From Acidiferrobacter sp. (GTDB lineage Bacteria; Pseudomonadota; Gammaproteobacteria; Arenicellales; UBA868), in assembly GCA_002694065.1 (NCBI GenBank), contig NZKZ01000012.1, forward strand, positions 1 through 17,237: 17,237 nt of DNA, in the 5' to 3' direction. The position numbers were made by a program, and so were the translations under genes. Under the pieces are notes generated by a model. It was not told where the DNA came from, ran no database searches, and saw only the letters and a list, made by a program, of their open reading frames with translations. Shown here one piece after another: positions 1 to 6,673 of the stretch (position 1 is its first letter; every line of letters starts with the position of its first letter).

Positions 1-560
1 GTGTTCGTTAATGTCTCGGGAGAATAGCCAGCCTGACCCGTCGGTACAGCGCGTCCCAGAAGTGAGGCCAGGTATTCACAGTTGTATCCGGACCGCGCCG
101 ATACGGGAACAATCTGATCCCAGGTGTACTTCTCCTTCACCGATTCGATACGAGGAAGGATCTCGTCTGATGAGTCGAAAAGATCGACCTTGTTCAAGAT
201 AAGCCACAAAGGGACTTCTCGATCCAGGAAGTGCTCCAGGACGTTCTGATCCTCGTCTCGCCAATACCGGGAGTCAATCACTTGGCAGATGATGTCAGCC
301 CCGTTTCCGGCGCCGCGGGCAGATTGGTTGGCAACCTTGCTCAGAAAGCGTTCCTTTCTTTTGTGGAGCCCCGGGCTATCGACGATCACAAGTTGGGCTG
401 AGTCGTCCGTGTAAATTCCGTCTATCTCGCGCCAAGTCGTTTGCGGCCTGCGGGAAACAATGGAAACCTTCGAGCCAAGGACTCGATTCAGCAGGCTCGA
501 TTTGCCTACATTCGGTCTCCCGACAAGTGAGACCATGCCAAAGCGCTTGGGACCGCTCAA
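1..560 (-). CDS. era: GTPase Era, N-terminal part (cut by window edge)
   Basis: Era is an essential Ras-like GTPase that binds 16S rRNA near its 3' end and helps mature the 30S subunit. About 186 N-terminal residues are visible, covering the G domain. The C-terminal KH RNA-binding domain would lie to the left of the window. Visible motifs are the P-loop GRPNVGKSS, the switch I region SRRPQTTW, G3 as DSPGLH (usually DTPGLH), G4 NKVD and G5 VSAR. The Arg that normally follows QTT in Era is Trp here. The proposed start is a TTG at 560, seven bases after the rnc stop, with purine-rich GAGAG just upstream. It gives an N-terminus of normal Era length. An in-frame ATG at 536 would start right before the first strand and is less likely. 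It is the last visible gene of the lepA-lepB-rnc-era operon. Confidence 0.93.
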   Translation of the reverse strand, partial: MSGPKRFGMVSLVGRPNVGKSSLLNRVLGSKVSIVSRRPQTTWREIDGIYTDDSAQLVIVDSPGLHKRKERFLSKVANQSARGAGNGADIICQVIDSRYWRDEDQNVLEHFLDREVPLWLILNKVDLFDSSDEILPRIESVKEKYTWDQIVPVSARSGYNCEYLASLLGRAVPTGQAGYSPETLTN

Positions 561-567
561 AGTTCTC

Positions 568-1236
568 TCACTCTTTCCCGATGGCGTCTAGCGCCTTGCG
601 GGCGGCTTGTTGTTCAGCAGCCTTCCGGCTCGCGCCTCGTCCCTCCGCGATCAATTTATGGGTATTGACCTCGCAATGGACAGCGAATTCCCGCTGGTGG
701 GGCTGGCCGGAGGTTGAGACCACTTCGTAGCTTGGAGGTGGGTTGCCTTGGGATTGGAGAAGCTCCTGAAGCTGGGTTTTTGGATCCTTCTCGATCGTTT
801 CCGTATCCAACTTTTGGATCTCATCCTTAAAGAGGCTTAGGCTGACCCTTTTCGCCTCCTCAAAACCCGCGTCCAGGAAAACTGCCCCGATAATTGCCTC
901 GAGGGCATCCGCCAAAATTGAGGTCCGGTCGCTTCCCCCGCTGCGGCCCGCCGAAGGGCCAAGCTGAAGCGCATGGCCCAGGTCCATACTGCGGGCGACC
1001 GTTGCCAGGGTTGCCTGGCGAACCAGTCTGGCCCGCAACCGTGTGAGTTCGCCCTCAGATGCGTCTGGGTATTTCGCGAAAAGCATTTCACTAACGGCCA
1101 GTCCTAAAACACTGTCGCCCAGAAACTCGAGGCGCTCGTTATGCCGAGCCCCTAGACTGCGGTGGCGGAGTGCCGCCTCAAGCAGGCCCGGATCCGAGAA
1201 TTGATAGCCGATCCGCTTTGCTAGCTTGCCACCCAA
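568..1236 (-). CDS. rnc: Ribonuclease III
   Basis: This double-strand-specific endoribonuclease processes rRNA precursors and structured mRNAs in the cytoplasm. The protein has 222 residues (E. coli: 226). The N-terminal catalytic domain has the signature NERLEFLGDS, with Glu37 and Asp41, and the second acidic pair in LADALEAIIG (Asp110, Glu113). The C-terminal double-stranded RNA-binding domain begins at DPKTQLQELLQ and ends in the Ala/Lys-rich helix RKAAEQQAARKAL. The start is TTG at 1236. The open frame continues to 1308 but would overlap lepB by about 60 bases. TTG at 1236 has a good GAGG ribosome site six bases upstream and aligns with the E. coli N-terminus. No ATG occurs in frame until well inside the catalytic domain. 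It lies 11 bases after the lepB stop and 7 bases before era, so translation is probably coupled. Confidence 0.95.
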   Translation of the reverse strand: MGGKLAKRIGYQFSDPGLLEAALRHRSLGARHNERLEFLGDSVLGLAVSEMLFAKYPDASEGELTRLRARLVRQATLATVARSMDLGHALQLGPSAGRSGGSDRTSILADALEAIIGAVFLDAGFEEAKRVSLSLFKDEIQKLDTETIEKDPKTQLQELLQSQGNPPPSYEVVSTSGQPHQREFAVHCEVNTHKLIAEGRGASRKAAEQQAARKALDAIGKE

Positions 1237-1242
1237 GTTCGG

Positions 1243-1246
1243 CCTC
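1243..1246 (-). promoter_or_regulatory. Ribosome binding site deciding the rnc TTG start
   Basis: GAGG on the minus strand sits six bases before the TTG at 1236-1234 and directly after the lepB stop codon. It supports TTG rather than the longer open frame as the rnc start. Confidence 0.6.
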
Positions 1247-1247
1247 G

Positions 1248-2030
1248 CTATTCGATGACGTTGCCGATGCGGCCCCAGTTCACACCGCCACCACCGGCAC
1301 TGTCCCAACTGAACCAGATAAAGAATGCTTTTCCGACCACGAACTCCTCAGGGACAAAACCCCAGTACCGACTGTCATTGCTGTGATCCCGGTTATCTCC
1401 CATCACGAAGTAATGTCCCGCAGGCACCTTGACTCGTATGGAGCTAGAAGTGCGCCTTGAGTCAATCATGACGGTGTGATTTTCTTCGCCGATACTTTCC
1501 AAGAATGTTTTGATCCGTTCATCCTGATCCTCGGACGGCCAATCGACCAGCTCTACGGGCTCTAGTGGAAGGGGCTGACCGTTTATAGACAACATTTTGT
1601 TGTGATAGCTCACGACATCACCCGGGGTGCCGATCACCCGCTTGATAAAATTAGTCTTCGGGTCACGGGGAAAACGGAAGACCATGACATCTCCACGCTC
1701 GGGGCTCGCGATAGGGATGATCTGACGCTTCAGCACAGGCAGCTTGATACCGTAACTGGATTTGGAGACGAGAATAAAGTCCCCAATAAAAAGACTTGGG
1801 AGCATTGATCCGGAAGGAATACGGAATGGCTCGACAACGAAAGCCCGAAGCAGGAAGACCGCAAGGATAACGGGGAAAAATGATCGGGAATACTCAACCA
1901 GTAGCGGCATCCGGGGGGCGACGCCCGATTCACTCTGTTGAATACGTTTGGGCCGCCCAATGCTGCGATCCCAAAGGATGATGGCCCCTGCAATGAGGAG
2001 CGCAAGAAACAACGCGAACTCAAAATCCAT
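1248..2030 (-). CDS. lepB: Signal peptidase I
   Basis: This inner-membrane serine protease (Ser/Lys dyad, family S26) removes signal peptides from exported proteins. The protein has about 260 residues, shorter than the 324 of E. coli. Two hydrophobic N-terminal segments are visible at roughly residues 4-21 and 52-66, separated by a basic loop. The active-site box IPSGSMLPSL holds the nucleophile Ser (about 75), and KTNFIKRVIGTPGD holds the general-base Lys (about 130). Box E is MGDNRDHSNDSRYWGFVP. I place the start at the ATG whose A overlaps the lepA stop (TGATG). A GTG one codon upstream (2033) is equally possible. The overlap with lepA and the 11-base gap to rnc show an operon. Confidence 0.95.
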   Translation of the reverse strand: MDFEFALFLALLIAGAIILWDRSIGRPKRIQQSESGVAPRMPLLVEYSRSFFPVILAVFLLRAFVVEPFRIPSGSMLPSLFIGDFILVSKSSYGIKLPVLKRQIIPIASPERGDVMVFRFPRDPKTNFIKRVIGTPGDVVSYHNKMLSINGQPLPLEPVELVDWPSEDQDERIKTFLESIGEENHTVMIDSRRTSSSIRVKVPAGHYFVMGDNRDHSNDSRYWGFVPEEFVVGKAFFIWFSWDSAGGGGVNWGRIGNVIE

Positions 2031-3835
2031 CACTCACCTACCTTGAGGACAGAGAGGAAAGCTTCCTGGGGAATTGAGACGGAGCCGATTTGTTTCATGC
2101 GTTTTTTTCCTTCCTTTTGTTTTTCAAGAAGCTTTCGCTTGCGGGTAATGTCTCCCCCGTAGCATTTCGCCGTTACATTCTTCCGCAGCGCTTTAACGGT
2201 CTCGCGCGCAATGATTTTTGAACCGATGGCCGCCTGGATCGCGACGTCAAACATCTGGCGAGGGATTAACTTCTTCATTCGGGTGACCAGTTGTCGGGCA
2301 CGATAAGGCGCTTGGTCCCGATGAGCAAGTGCAGACAGTGGCTCGACCCGGTCCCCATTGATCATGACGTCAATCCGAACCATGTCGGCTGCACGGTCGG
2401 CAATCGACTCATAGTCAAATGAGGCAAATCCACGACTCACGGATTTAAGGCGATCATGAAAATCCAGAACCACCTCAGAAAGGGGTAATTCGAAACTCAG
2501 CGCCGCCTGCCTGCCATGATACGTCAGTTCTTTTTGAACGCCTCTTTTCTCAATGCAAAGGCTGATAACCGCCCCAATATAGTCTGTCGGGCATAGTAGT
2601 CGCGCCTCAATGAACGGCTCATAGACCTCCGCCACCGACCCGGAATCGGGCATCTGGGAGGGATTATGGATAGCGCGGGTTTTTCCATCAGTGCCGACAA
2701 TCTGGTATACGACGGTAGGTGCTGTGGTGATCAGTTCAAGGTCGTACTCACGCTCTAGACGTTCCTGAATGATTTCCATATGCAGCATCCCGAGAAAGCC
2801 GCAACGGAAACCAAAACCCAAGGCCGGAGAAACTTCAGGCTCATAGACCAAAGAGGCATCATTGAGACTGAGTTTCTCCAGCGCATCCCTGAAGGCCTCA
2901 AAATCGGCGTTGTTGATCGGATATAGCCCCGCGAAGACAGCAGGTTTCTCTGTCTTGAATCCCTGAAGACTCTCGTCAGCGGGTTTTGCCGCATCCGTAA
3001 TCGTGTCCCCTACCCTGGCCGCCTTGATGTCTTTAATTCCGGCCACTACGTAGCCGACCTCTCCCGCAATCAATTCTTTAGCGGGCGATCGCTTCGGCGT
3101 GAAACGCCCGATCTCCTCAAGCGAGTAGTTCTTACCCGTGGACATCATCAGGATCCGGCCTTTGGTTCTTAGCGTGCCCTCCTTAACCCGAACTAAAGAC
3201 ACGGTTCCGAGATAGTTGTCGAACCAGGAGTCGATGATCAACGCGCTCAGATTGTCAGCCGGAGCACCGGTGGGAGCAGGAATAGTATTGACGATTCGCT
3301 CGAGCACTGCATCGATCCCCGCGCCCGTCTTGGCTGAGACCTGCAGGGCGTCAGTACAGTCCAGGCCGATTAAATCTTCGATCTCAGACGCGGCGCGCTC
3401 AGGATCGGCGGCCGGCAAGTCAATCTTGTTCAGGACCGGAATAATTTCCAGCCCCAGATCTGCGGCGGTATAACAGTTGGCGACCGTCTGCGCCTCAACA
3501 CCTTGCGAGGCATCAACCACGAGAAGCGCCCCTTCACAGGCGCTCAGAGAACGCGACACCTCATAAGAGAAGTCAACATGCCCAGGGGTATCGATGAAAT
3601 TCATCTGGTATTGTTTTCTGTTCTGAGCGGCGTAATTCAACGACACACTTTGCGCCTTAATGGTAATGCCACGCTCGCGTTCCAGATCCATCGAATCCAA
3701 CACCTGGTCTGTCATCTCGCGATCAGTGAGACCGCCGCATCGCTGAATCAACCGGTCTGCCAAGGTTGACTTGCCGTGATCGATATGCGCGATAATCGCA
3801 AAATTCCGAATAAGGCTTTGATCGACCAGGTTCAT
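2030..3835 (-). CDS. lepA: Elongation factor 4 (LepA GTPase)
   Basis: LepA is a ribosome-binding translational GTPase related to EF-G, implicated in 30S biogenesis and in translation under stress. The protein has 601 residues (E. coli: 599). G motifs are AHIDHGKST (G1), RERGIT (switch region), DTPGHVDFSYEVSRSL (G3), NKID (G4) and SAKTG (G5). The LepA-specific C-terminal domain is clear: KCYGGDITRKRKLLEKQK, then KEGKKRMKQIG. The frame is open upstream to 3928, but ATG at 3835 (MNLVDQSLIRNF) matches the family N-terminus and is preceded by GGAA. The upstream 31 codons look like leader DNA, not LepA. It is the first gene of the lepA-lepB-rnc-era operon, divergent from nadB. Confidence 0.97.
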   Translation of the reverse strand: MNLVDQSLIRNFAIIAHIDHGKSTLADRLIQRCGGLTDREMTDQVLDSMDLERERGITIKAQSVSLNYAAQNRKQYQMNFIDTPGHVDFSYEVSRSLSACEGALLVVDASQGVEAQTVANCYTAADLGLEIIPVLNKIDLPAADPERAASEIEDLIGLDCTDALQVSAKTGAGIDAVLERIVNTIPAPTGAPADNLSALIIDSWFDNYLGTVSLVRVKEGTLRTKGRILMMSTGKNYSLEEIGRFTPKRSPAKELIAGEVGYVVAGIKDIKAARVGDTITDAAKPADESLQGFKTEKPAVFAGLYPINNADFEAFRDALEKLSLNDASLVYEPEVSPALGFGFRCGFLGMLHMEIIQERLEREYDLELITTAPTVVYQIVGTDGKTRAIHNPSQMPDSGSVAEVYEPFIEARLLCPTDYIGAVISLCIEKRGVQKELTYHGRQAALSFELPLSEVVLDFHDRLKSVSRGFASFDYESIADRAADMVRIDVMINGDRVEPLSALAHRDQAPYRARQLVTRMKKLIPRQMFDVAIQAAIGSKIIARETVKALRKNVTAKCYGGDITRKRKLLEKQKEGKKRMKQIGSVSIPQEAFLSVLKVGE

Positions 3836-3879
3836 TTCCAGTGTCCAGTGGAAGGTAGGGTGTGCAGGCGGATGCCGCT

Positions 3880-3895
3880 CCCGGTGGGCACCGGG
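3880..3895. repeat. GC-rich inverted repeat in the lepA leader
   Basis: CCCGGTG and CACCGGG form a perfect 7-base inverted repeat around GG. It lies 45 bases before the lepA start and downstream of the possible lepA -10 element. It could be an operator or a 5' UTR hairpin. The two-base centre is tight for an RNA loop unless the inner pair opens. Confidence 0.45.
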
Positions 3896-3909
3896 GTATT
3901 CGGGCTCGA

Positions 3910-3938
3910 ATTTTATCTTGCACCCCATCTACTTGCAC
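3910..3938 (-). promoter_or_regulatory. Possible sigma-70 type promoter for lepA
   Basis: On the minus strand TAAAAT (3915-3910) matches the -10 consensus in five of six bases. A poor -35, GTGCAA (3938-3933), lies 17 bases upstream. The position, about 75 bases before the lepA ATG, is plausible. The weak -35 makes this tentative. Confidence 0.3.
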
Positions 3939-4013
3939 ACATTTCGATAACCGGGATGCAATCGACTGTTGAGATCATCGTGAAACTGATGCCAAACGAA
4001 CCGGGCTTATTCA

Positions 4014-5618
4014 ATGCTGCGTGAGACAACAGTGGCCATTGTCGGCAGCGGCCTCGCGGGGATCGGCCTGGGCTTGAGACTGGCCGAGAAAGGTATCGAC
4101 TGTTTGATCCTGACGAAGTCGGAACTCGCTTCCGGATCCAGCGTCTGGGCGCAAGGAGGGATCGCCGCAGTTCTCGACCCGAAGGACAGTTTCGATGCGC
4201 ACATTCAGGACACACTGAGAGCCGGTGCCGGTCTTTGCCATGAGGCGGCTGTGCGAACGGTTGTAGAGGGCGCCCCTGAAGCAATCCGCTGGCTGAGCCA
4301 TGCCGGCGTCCATTTTGACGGGGGAGATACCTCGGTCGAGGGACTCCATTTGGCCCGGGAAGGGGGCCATTCTCACCGACGGGTAGCTCATGTGGCAGAC
4401 GCCACGGGCCGTGCGGTCGTCGATACCCTTGACCGTCAAGTCCTCGCATCGTCCCGAATTTCGGTGCTGGAGGATCACACTGCCATCGATTTGATCGTAG
4501 GCCCTGTGACGGGAAGCGGTAGCCGTCAGGGCGTGGCCGGCATTTTCGCGCTTGATGGGAAGAGCGGAACCGTCACGACAATCCAGGCACGAGCAGTCGT
4601 GCTTGCCACAGGCGGCGCCTCGAAGGCCTATCTGTATACCAGTAACCCTGATTCCTCGACCGGAGACGGAATCGCTATGGCCTGGCGCGCCGGCTGTTCG
4701 GTGGCAAATCTGGAATTCGTTCAGTTTCATCCTACCTGTCTCTATCATCCTCACGCGGGGAATTTCCTGATCTCTGAGGCGGTGCGGGGCGAGGGAGGAA
4801 AGCTGCTTTTGCCCGATGGCACCCCTTTTATGGCCGATCACGACAACCGCGCCGAGCTAGCGCCGAGGGATATTGTTGCCAGAGCGATTGATTATGAAAT
4901 GAAGAAAGGCGGGCACGATTGTGTTTATCTTGACATCAGTCATCTGGAAGCCGGCCAGATCAAACGCCATTTTCCCGGCATTTACGAGAGATGCCTTTCC
5001 TTCTCCATAGACATTACCAGGGAGCCCGTCCCGGTGGTCCCAGCCGCCCACTACACCTGCGGCGGGATCACAACCGACCTCGATGGCCGGACGGACCTTG
5101 AGGGCCTTTACGCCCTGGGAGAAAACGCACATACCGGGTTGCACGGCGCGAACCGTCTTGCCAGTAACTCACTCCTCGAGTGTATTGTCTTCGCTGAACG
5201 GGCGGTGCCCTCAATTCTTGAACATCTTGAAGGTCCTCCCCCGATTGGCCCTCGCCCCCCGGATTGGGATGAAAGTCAGGTGTCGGACCCTGACGAGCTT
5301 GTCGTGGTTGCGCACAATTGGGATGAGATCAGGCGCTTCATGTGGGATTACGTTGGCATCGTCCGGACTTCCAGGCGACTACAACGCGCGGCAAATCGGC
5401 TCCACCTGCTGCATGAAGAAATTCGAGATTTTTACAGTCATTTCCGGGTGAATCGGGACCTGCTGGAACTCAGAAATCTCGTCGTGGTGTCAGAGTTAAT
5501 CGTCCGTTGTGCCGCCGAGCGGCGCGAAAGCCGGGGGCTCCATTTCACTCAGGACTTTCCTTCCCCCGTTCCTGGGCAGAGGCAGGACACGGTGTTGCGT
5601 CCTGCATCCAAGGATTGA
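4014..5618 (+). CDS. nadB: L-aspartate oxidase
   Basis: NadB is a cytoplasmic FAD enzyme that oxidises L-aspartate to iminoaspartate. NadA then condenses this with dihydroxyacetone phosphate to quinolinate, the de novo NAD precursor. The protein has 534 residues (E. coli: 540). The N-terminal dinucleotide fold is VAIVGSGLAGIGLGLRLAEKG, followed by SSVWAQGGIAAVL, the family motif GGHSHRRVAHVADATGR, FVQFHPTCLYHP, SEAVRGEGG, and the FAD-binding TGLHGANRLASNSLLEC. A helical C-terminal domain with RRLQRAANRL completes the succinate dehydrogenase/fumarate reductase flavoprotein fold. The His that carries covalent FAD in SdhA is not present in the SSVWAQGG region, as expected for NadB. nadA and nadC are not in the window. 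It is divergent from lepA and convergent with sdhE, with seven bases between the stops. Confidence 0.97.
   Translation: MLRETTVAIVGSGLAGIGLGLRLAEKGIDCLILTKSELASGSSVWAQGGIAAVLDPKDSFDAHIQDTLRAGAGLCHEAAVRTVVEGAPEAIRWLSHAGVHFDGGDTSVEGLHLAREGGHSHRRVAHVADATGRAVVDTLDRQVLASSRISVLEDHTAIDLIVGPVTGSGSRQGVAGIFALDGKSGTVTTIQARAVVLATGGASKAYLYTSNPDSSTGDGIAMAWRAGCSVANLEFVQFHPTCLYHPHAGNFLISEAVRGEGGKLLLPDGTPFMADHDNRAELAPRDIVARAIDYEMKKGGHDCVYLDISHLEAGQIKRHFPGIYERCLSFSIDITREPVPVVPAAHYTCGGITTDLDGRTDLEGLYALGENAHTGLHGANRLASNSLLECIVFAERAVPSILEHLEGPPPIGPRPPDWDESQVSDPDELVVVAHNWDEIRRFMWDYVGIVRTSRRLQRAANRLHLLHEEIRDFYSHFRVNRDLLELRNLVVVSELIVRCAAERRESRGLHFTQDFPSPVPGQRQDTVLRPASKD
5582..5605. terminator. Possible hairpin at the nadB / sdhE convergence
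   Basis: GCAGGAC and GTCCTGC form a perfect 7-base stem around a 10-base loop, inside the last codons of nadB. A short T-rich stretch (TTTTC, near 5619) follows on the nadB side. Nothing like a U-tract follows on the sdh side. It may help end one or both transcripts, but it is not a textbook terminator. Confidence 0.25.
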
Positions 5619-5625
5619 TTTTCTC

Positions 5626-5892
5626 CTAGAGAACGGAAGAACCGGTTTTTGATGCCAAAATCTCGTCGACCAGCAACTTAAGTTCTTCGTCACCGGGTCG
5701 CGTTCTGCGCATAAACCAGTCCAGGAGCACCGGATCGGGTTGTGCCAACAAGTGCTCAAAGTTGGCTATCTGCTGATCGCCCCACCCCGCCGCACGTTCT
5801 GACGCGTACGCCATAAGCAACCCATCCAACTCACGCGCCCCCCGCCGCGTCCGCCAAATCATTCGGTTGATCTGCTGGGAGTCGGTAATCAA
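5626..5892 (-). CDS. sdhE: SdhE, FAD assembly factor for SdhA (SDHAF2 family)
   Basis: SdhE (YgfY, formerly DUF339; SDHAF2/Sdh5 in mitochondria) binds SdhA and promotes covalent attachment of FAD. The protein has 88 residues, the same as E. coli SdhE. The signature RGxxE is present as RRGARELD (Arg17, Gly18, Glu21), followed by the usual small helical-bundle sequence ending in DEELKLLV-like helices (GDEELKLLVDEIL). The start is TTG at 5892, which overlaps the sdhB TGA stop (TTGA) and has AAGGG six bases upstream. The first in-frame ATG is ten codons later, lacks a ribosome site, and would remove the first part of helix 1. It is the last gene of the sdh operon, so its target SdhA is made from the same transcript. 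Convergent with nadB. Confidence 0.93.
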   Translation of the reverse strand: MITDSQQINRMIWRTRRGARELDGLLMAYASERAAGWGDQQIANFEHLLAQPDPVLLDWFMRRTRPGDEELKLLVDEILASKTGSSVL

Positions 5893-6668
5893 GTTTTTCC
5901 CTTGGCAATTTGCGACTTGATTTTCCCTATGGCTTTTCCGGGATTGAGACCCTTTGGGCAGGCGTTCGTACAGTTCATGATAGTGTGGCAACGGTACAGC
6001 TTAAAACTATCGTTCAGCTGATCAAGGCGGTCACTGGTCGATTCATCGCGGCTGTCAGCAATCCACCTGTAGGCCTGCAAAAGGTTCGCCGGGCCCAGAT
6101 ATTGGTCTGAATTCCACCAGTAACTCGGACAGCTCGTAGAGCAGCAGGCACAGAGAATGCATTCGTAGAGACCGTCAAGCGCCTCGCGATCGTCTGGGCT
6201 TTGTAGCCGCTCCTGGTCCTCCGGGGGATCAGATGCCTTCAACCAGGGCTCAACGGACGCATGCTGATCAAAGAAATGTGTCAGGTCTGGGACCAGATCC
6301 TTAATGACCGGCATGTGGGGCAATGGATAGATTTTAACTGGCGTATTGAGCTCGGAAAGTGCCTGGGTGCACGCCAGCGTATTGGTTCCGTTGATATTCA
6401 TTGCGCAAGACCCGCAGATACCTTCCCGGCAGGAACGTCGAAAGGTGAGCGTCGAGTCAATTTCATTCTTGATCTTGATTAATGCATCCAGAAGCATCGG
6501 GCCGCACGTCGCTCGATCAATCGTGTATTCGTCAACCCGCGGTTGGGCTCCATCATCCGGATTCCATCGATAGATTTGAAGCGGCAACGGCCGTTGCATG
6601 CCAGATCCGTCGTTATGACGGTGACCTTTTGTAATGCGGGCGTTCTTGGGAAGTCGAAACTGGGCCAT
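5889..6668 (-). CDS. sdhB: Succinate dehydrogenase iron-sulfur subunit
   Basis: SdhB passes electrons from the SdhA flavin through three iron-sulfur clusters to ubiquinone. The protein has 259 residues, longer at the N-terminus than E. coli (238) and close to alphaproteobacterial and mitochondrial SdhB lengths. The [2Fe-2S] ligands are Cys80, Cys85, Cys88 and Cys100 (SCREGICGSC). The second ferredoxin domain has CILCACCSTSCPSYWWN (Cys170, 173, 176, 180) and YRCHTIMNCTNACPKG (Cys227, 233, 237), a full set for [4Fe-4S] and [3Fe-4S]. His228 and the WW pair mark the quinone pocket. ATG start, five bases after sdhA. The stop overlaps the sdhE start. Confidence 0.97.
   Translation of the reverse strand: MAQFRLPKNARITKGHRHNDGSGMQRPLPLQIYRWNPDDGAQPRVDEYTIDRATCGPMLLDALIKIKNEIDSTLTFRRSCREGICGSCAMNINGTNTLACTQALSELNTPVKIYPLPHMPVIKDLVPDLTHFFDQHASVEPWLKASDPPEDQERLQSPDDREALDGLYECILCACCSTSCPSYWWNSDQYLGPANLLQAYRWIADSRDESTSDRLDQLNDSFKLYRCHTIMNCTNACPKGLNPGKAIGKIKSQIAKGKT
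5899..5903 (-). promoter_or_regulatory. Ribosome binding site deciding the sdhE TTG start
   Basis: AAGGG on the minus strand ends six bases before the TTG at 5892-5890, within the last codons of sdhB. This supports a TTG start overlapping the sdhB stop. Confidence 0.6.
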
Positions 6669-6673
6669 AGTGT

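Larger units (their letters stand above)
3836..4013. promoter_or_regulatory. Divergent intergenic region, lepA / nadB
   Basis: These 178 bases carry no convincing gene and must contain the promoters for lepA (leftward) and nadB (rightward). It holds a GC-rich inverted repeat (3880-3895), a 7-base direct repeat (3917-3923 and 3932-3938) and a possible leftward -10 element (3910-3915), described separately. I could not pick out a convincing nadB promoter, and no strong ribosome site precedes the nadB ATG. Confidence 0.5.

Noticed and set aside
1237..1308. Longer rnc start at 1308
   Set aside because: It would overlap lepB by about 60 bases and add residues not found in RNase III. TTG at 1236 has a well-placed GAGG.
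3836..3928. N-terminal extension of lepA from 3928
   Set aside because: The frame is open, but the 31 extra residues do not resemble LepA. The ATG at 3835 gives the normal length and N-terminus.
4011..4841. Long minus-strand open frame of 276 codons opposite nadB
   Set aside because: It is a shadow of the nadB codon pattern. The sequence has no recognisable family, and nadB itself is certain.
5893..5991. Longer sdhE from 5991
   Set aside because: The added part is the sdhB 3' end read in another frame. SdhE of normal length starts at 5892.
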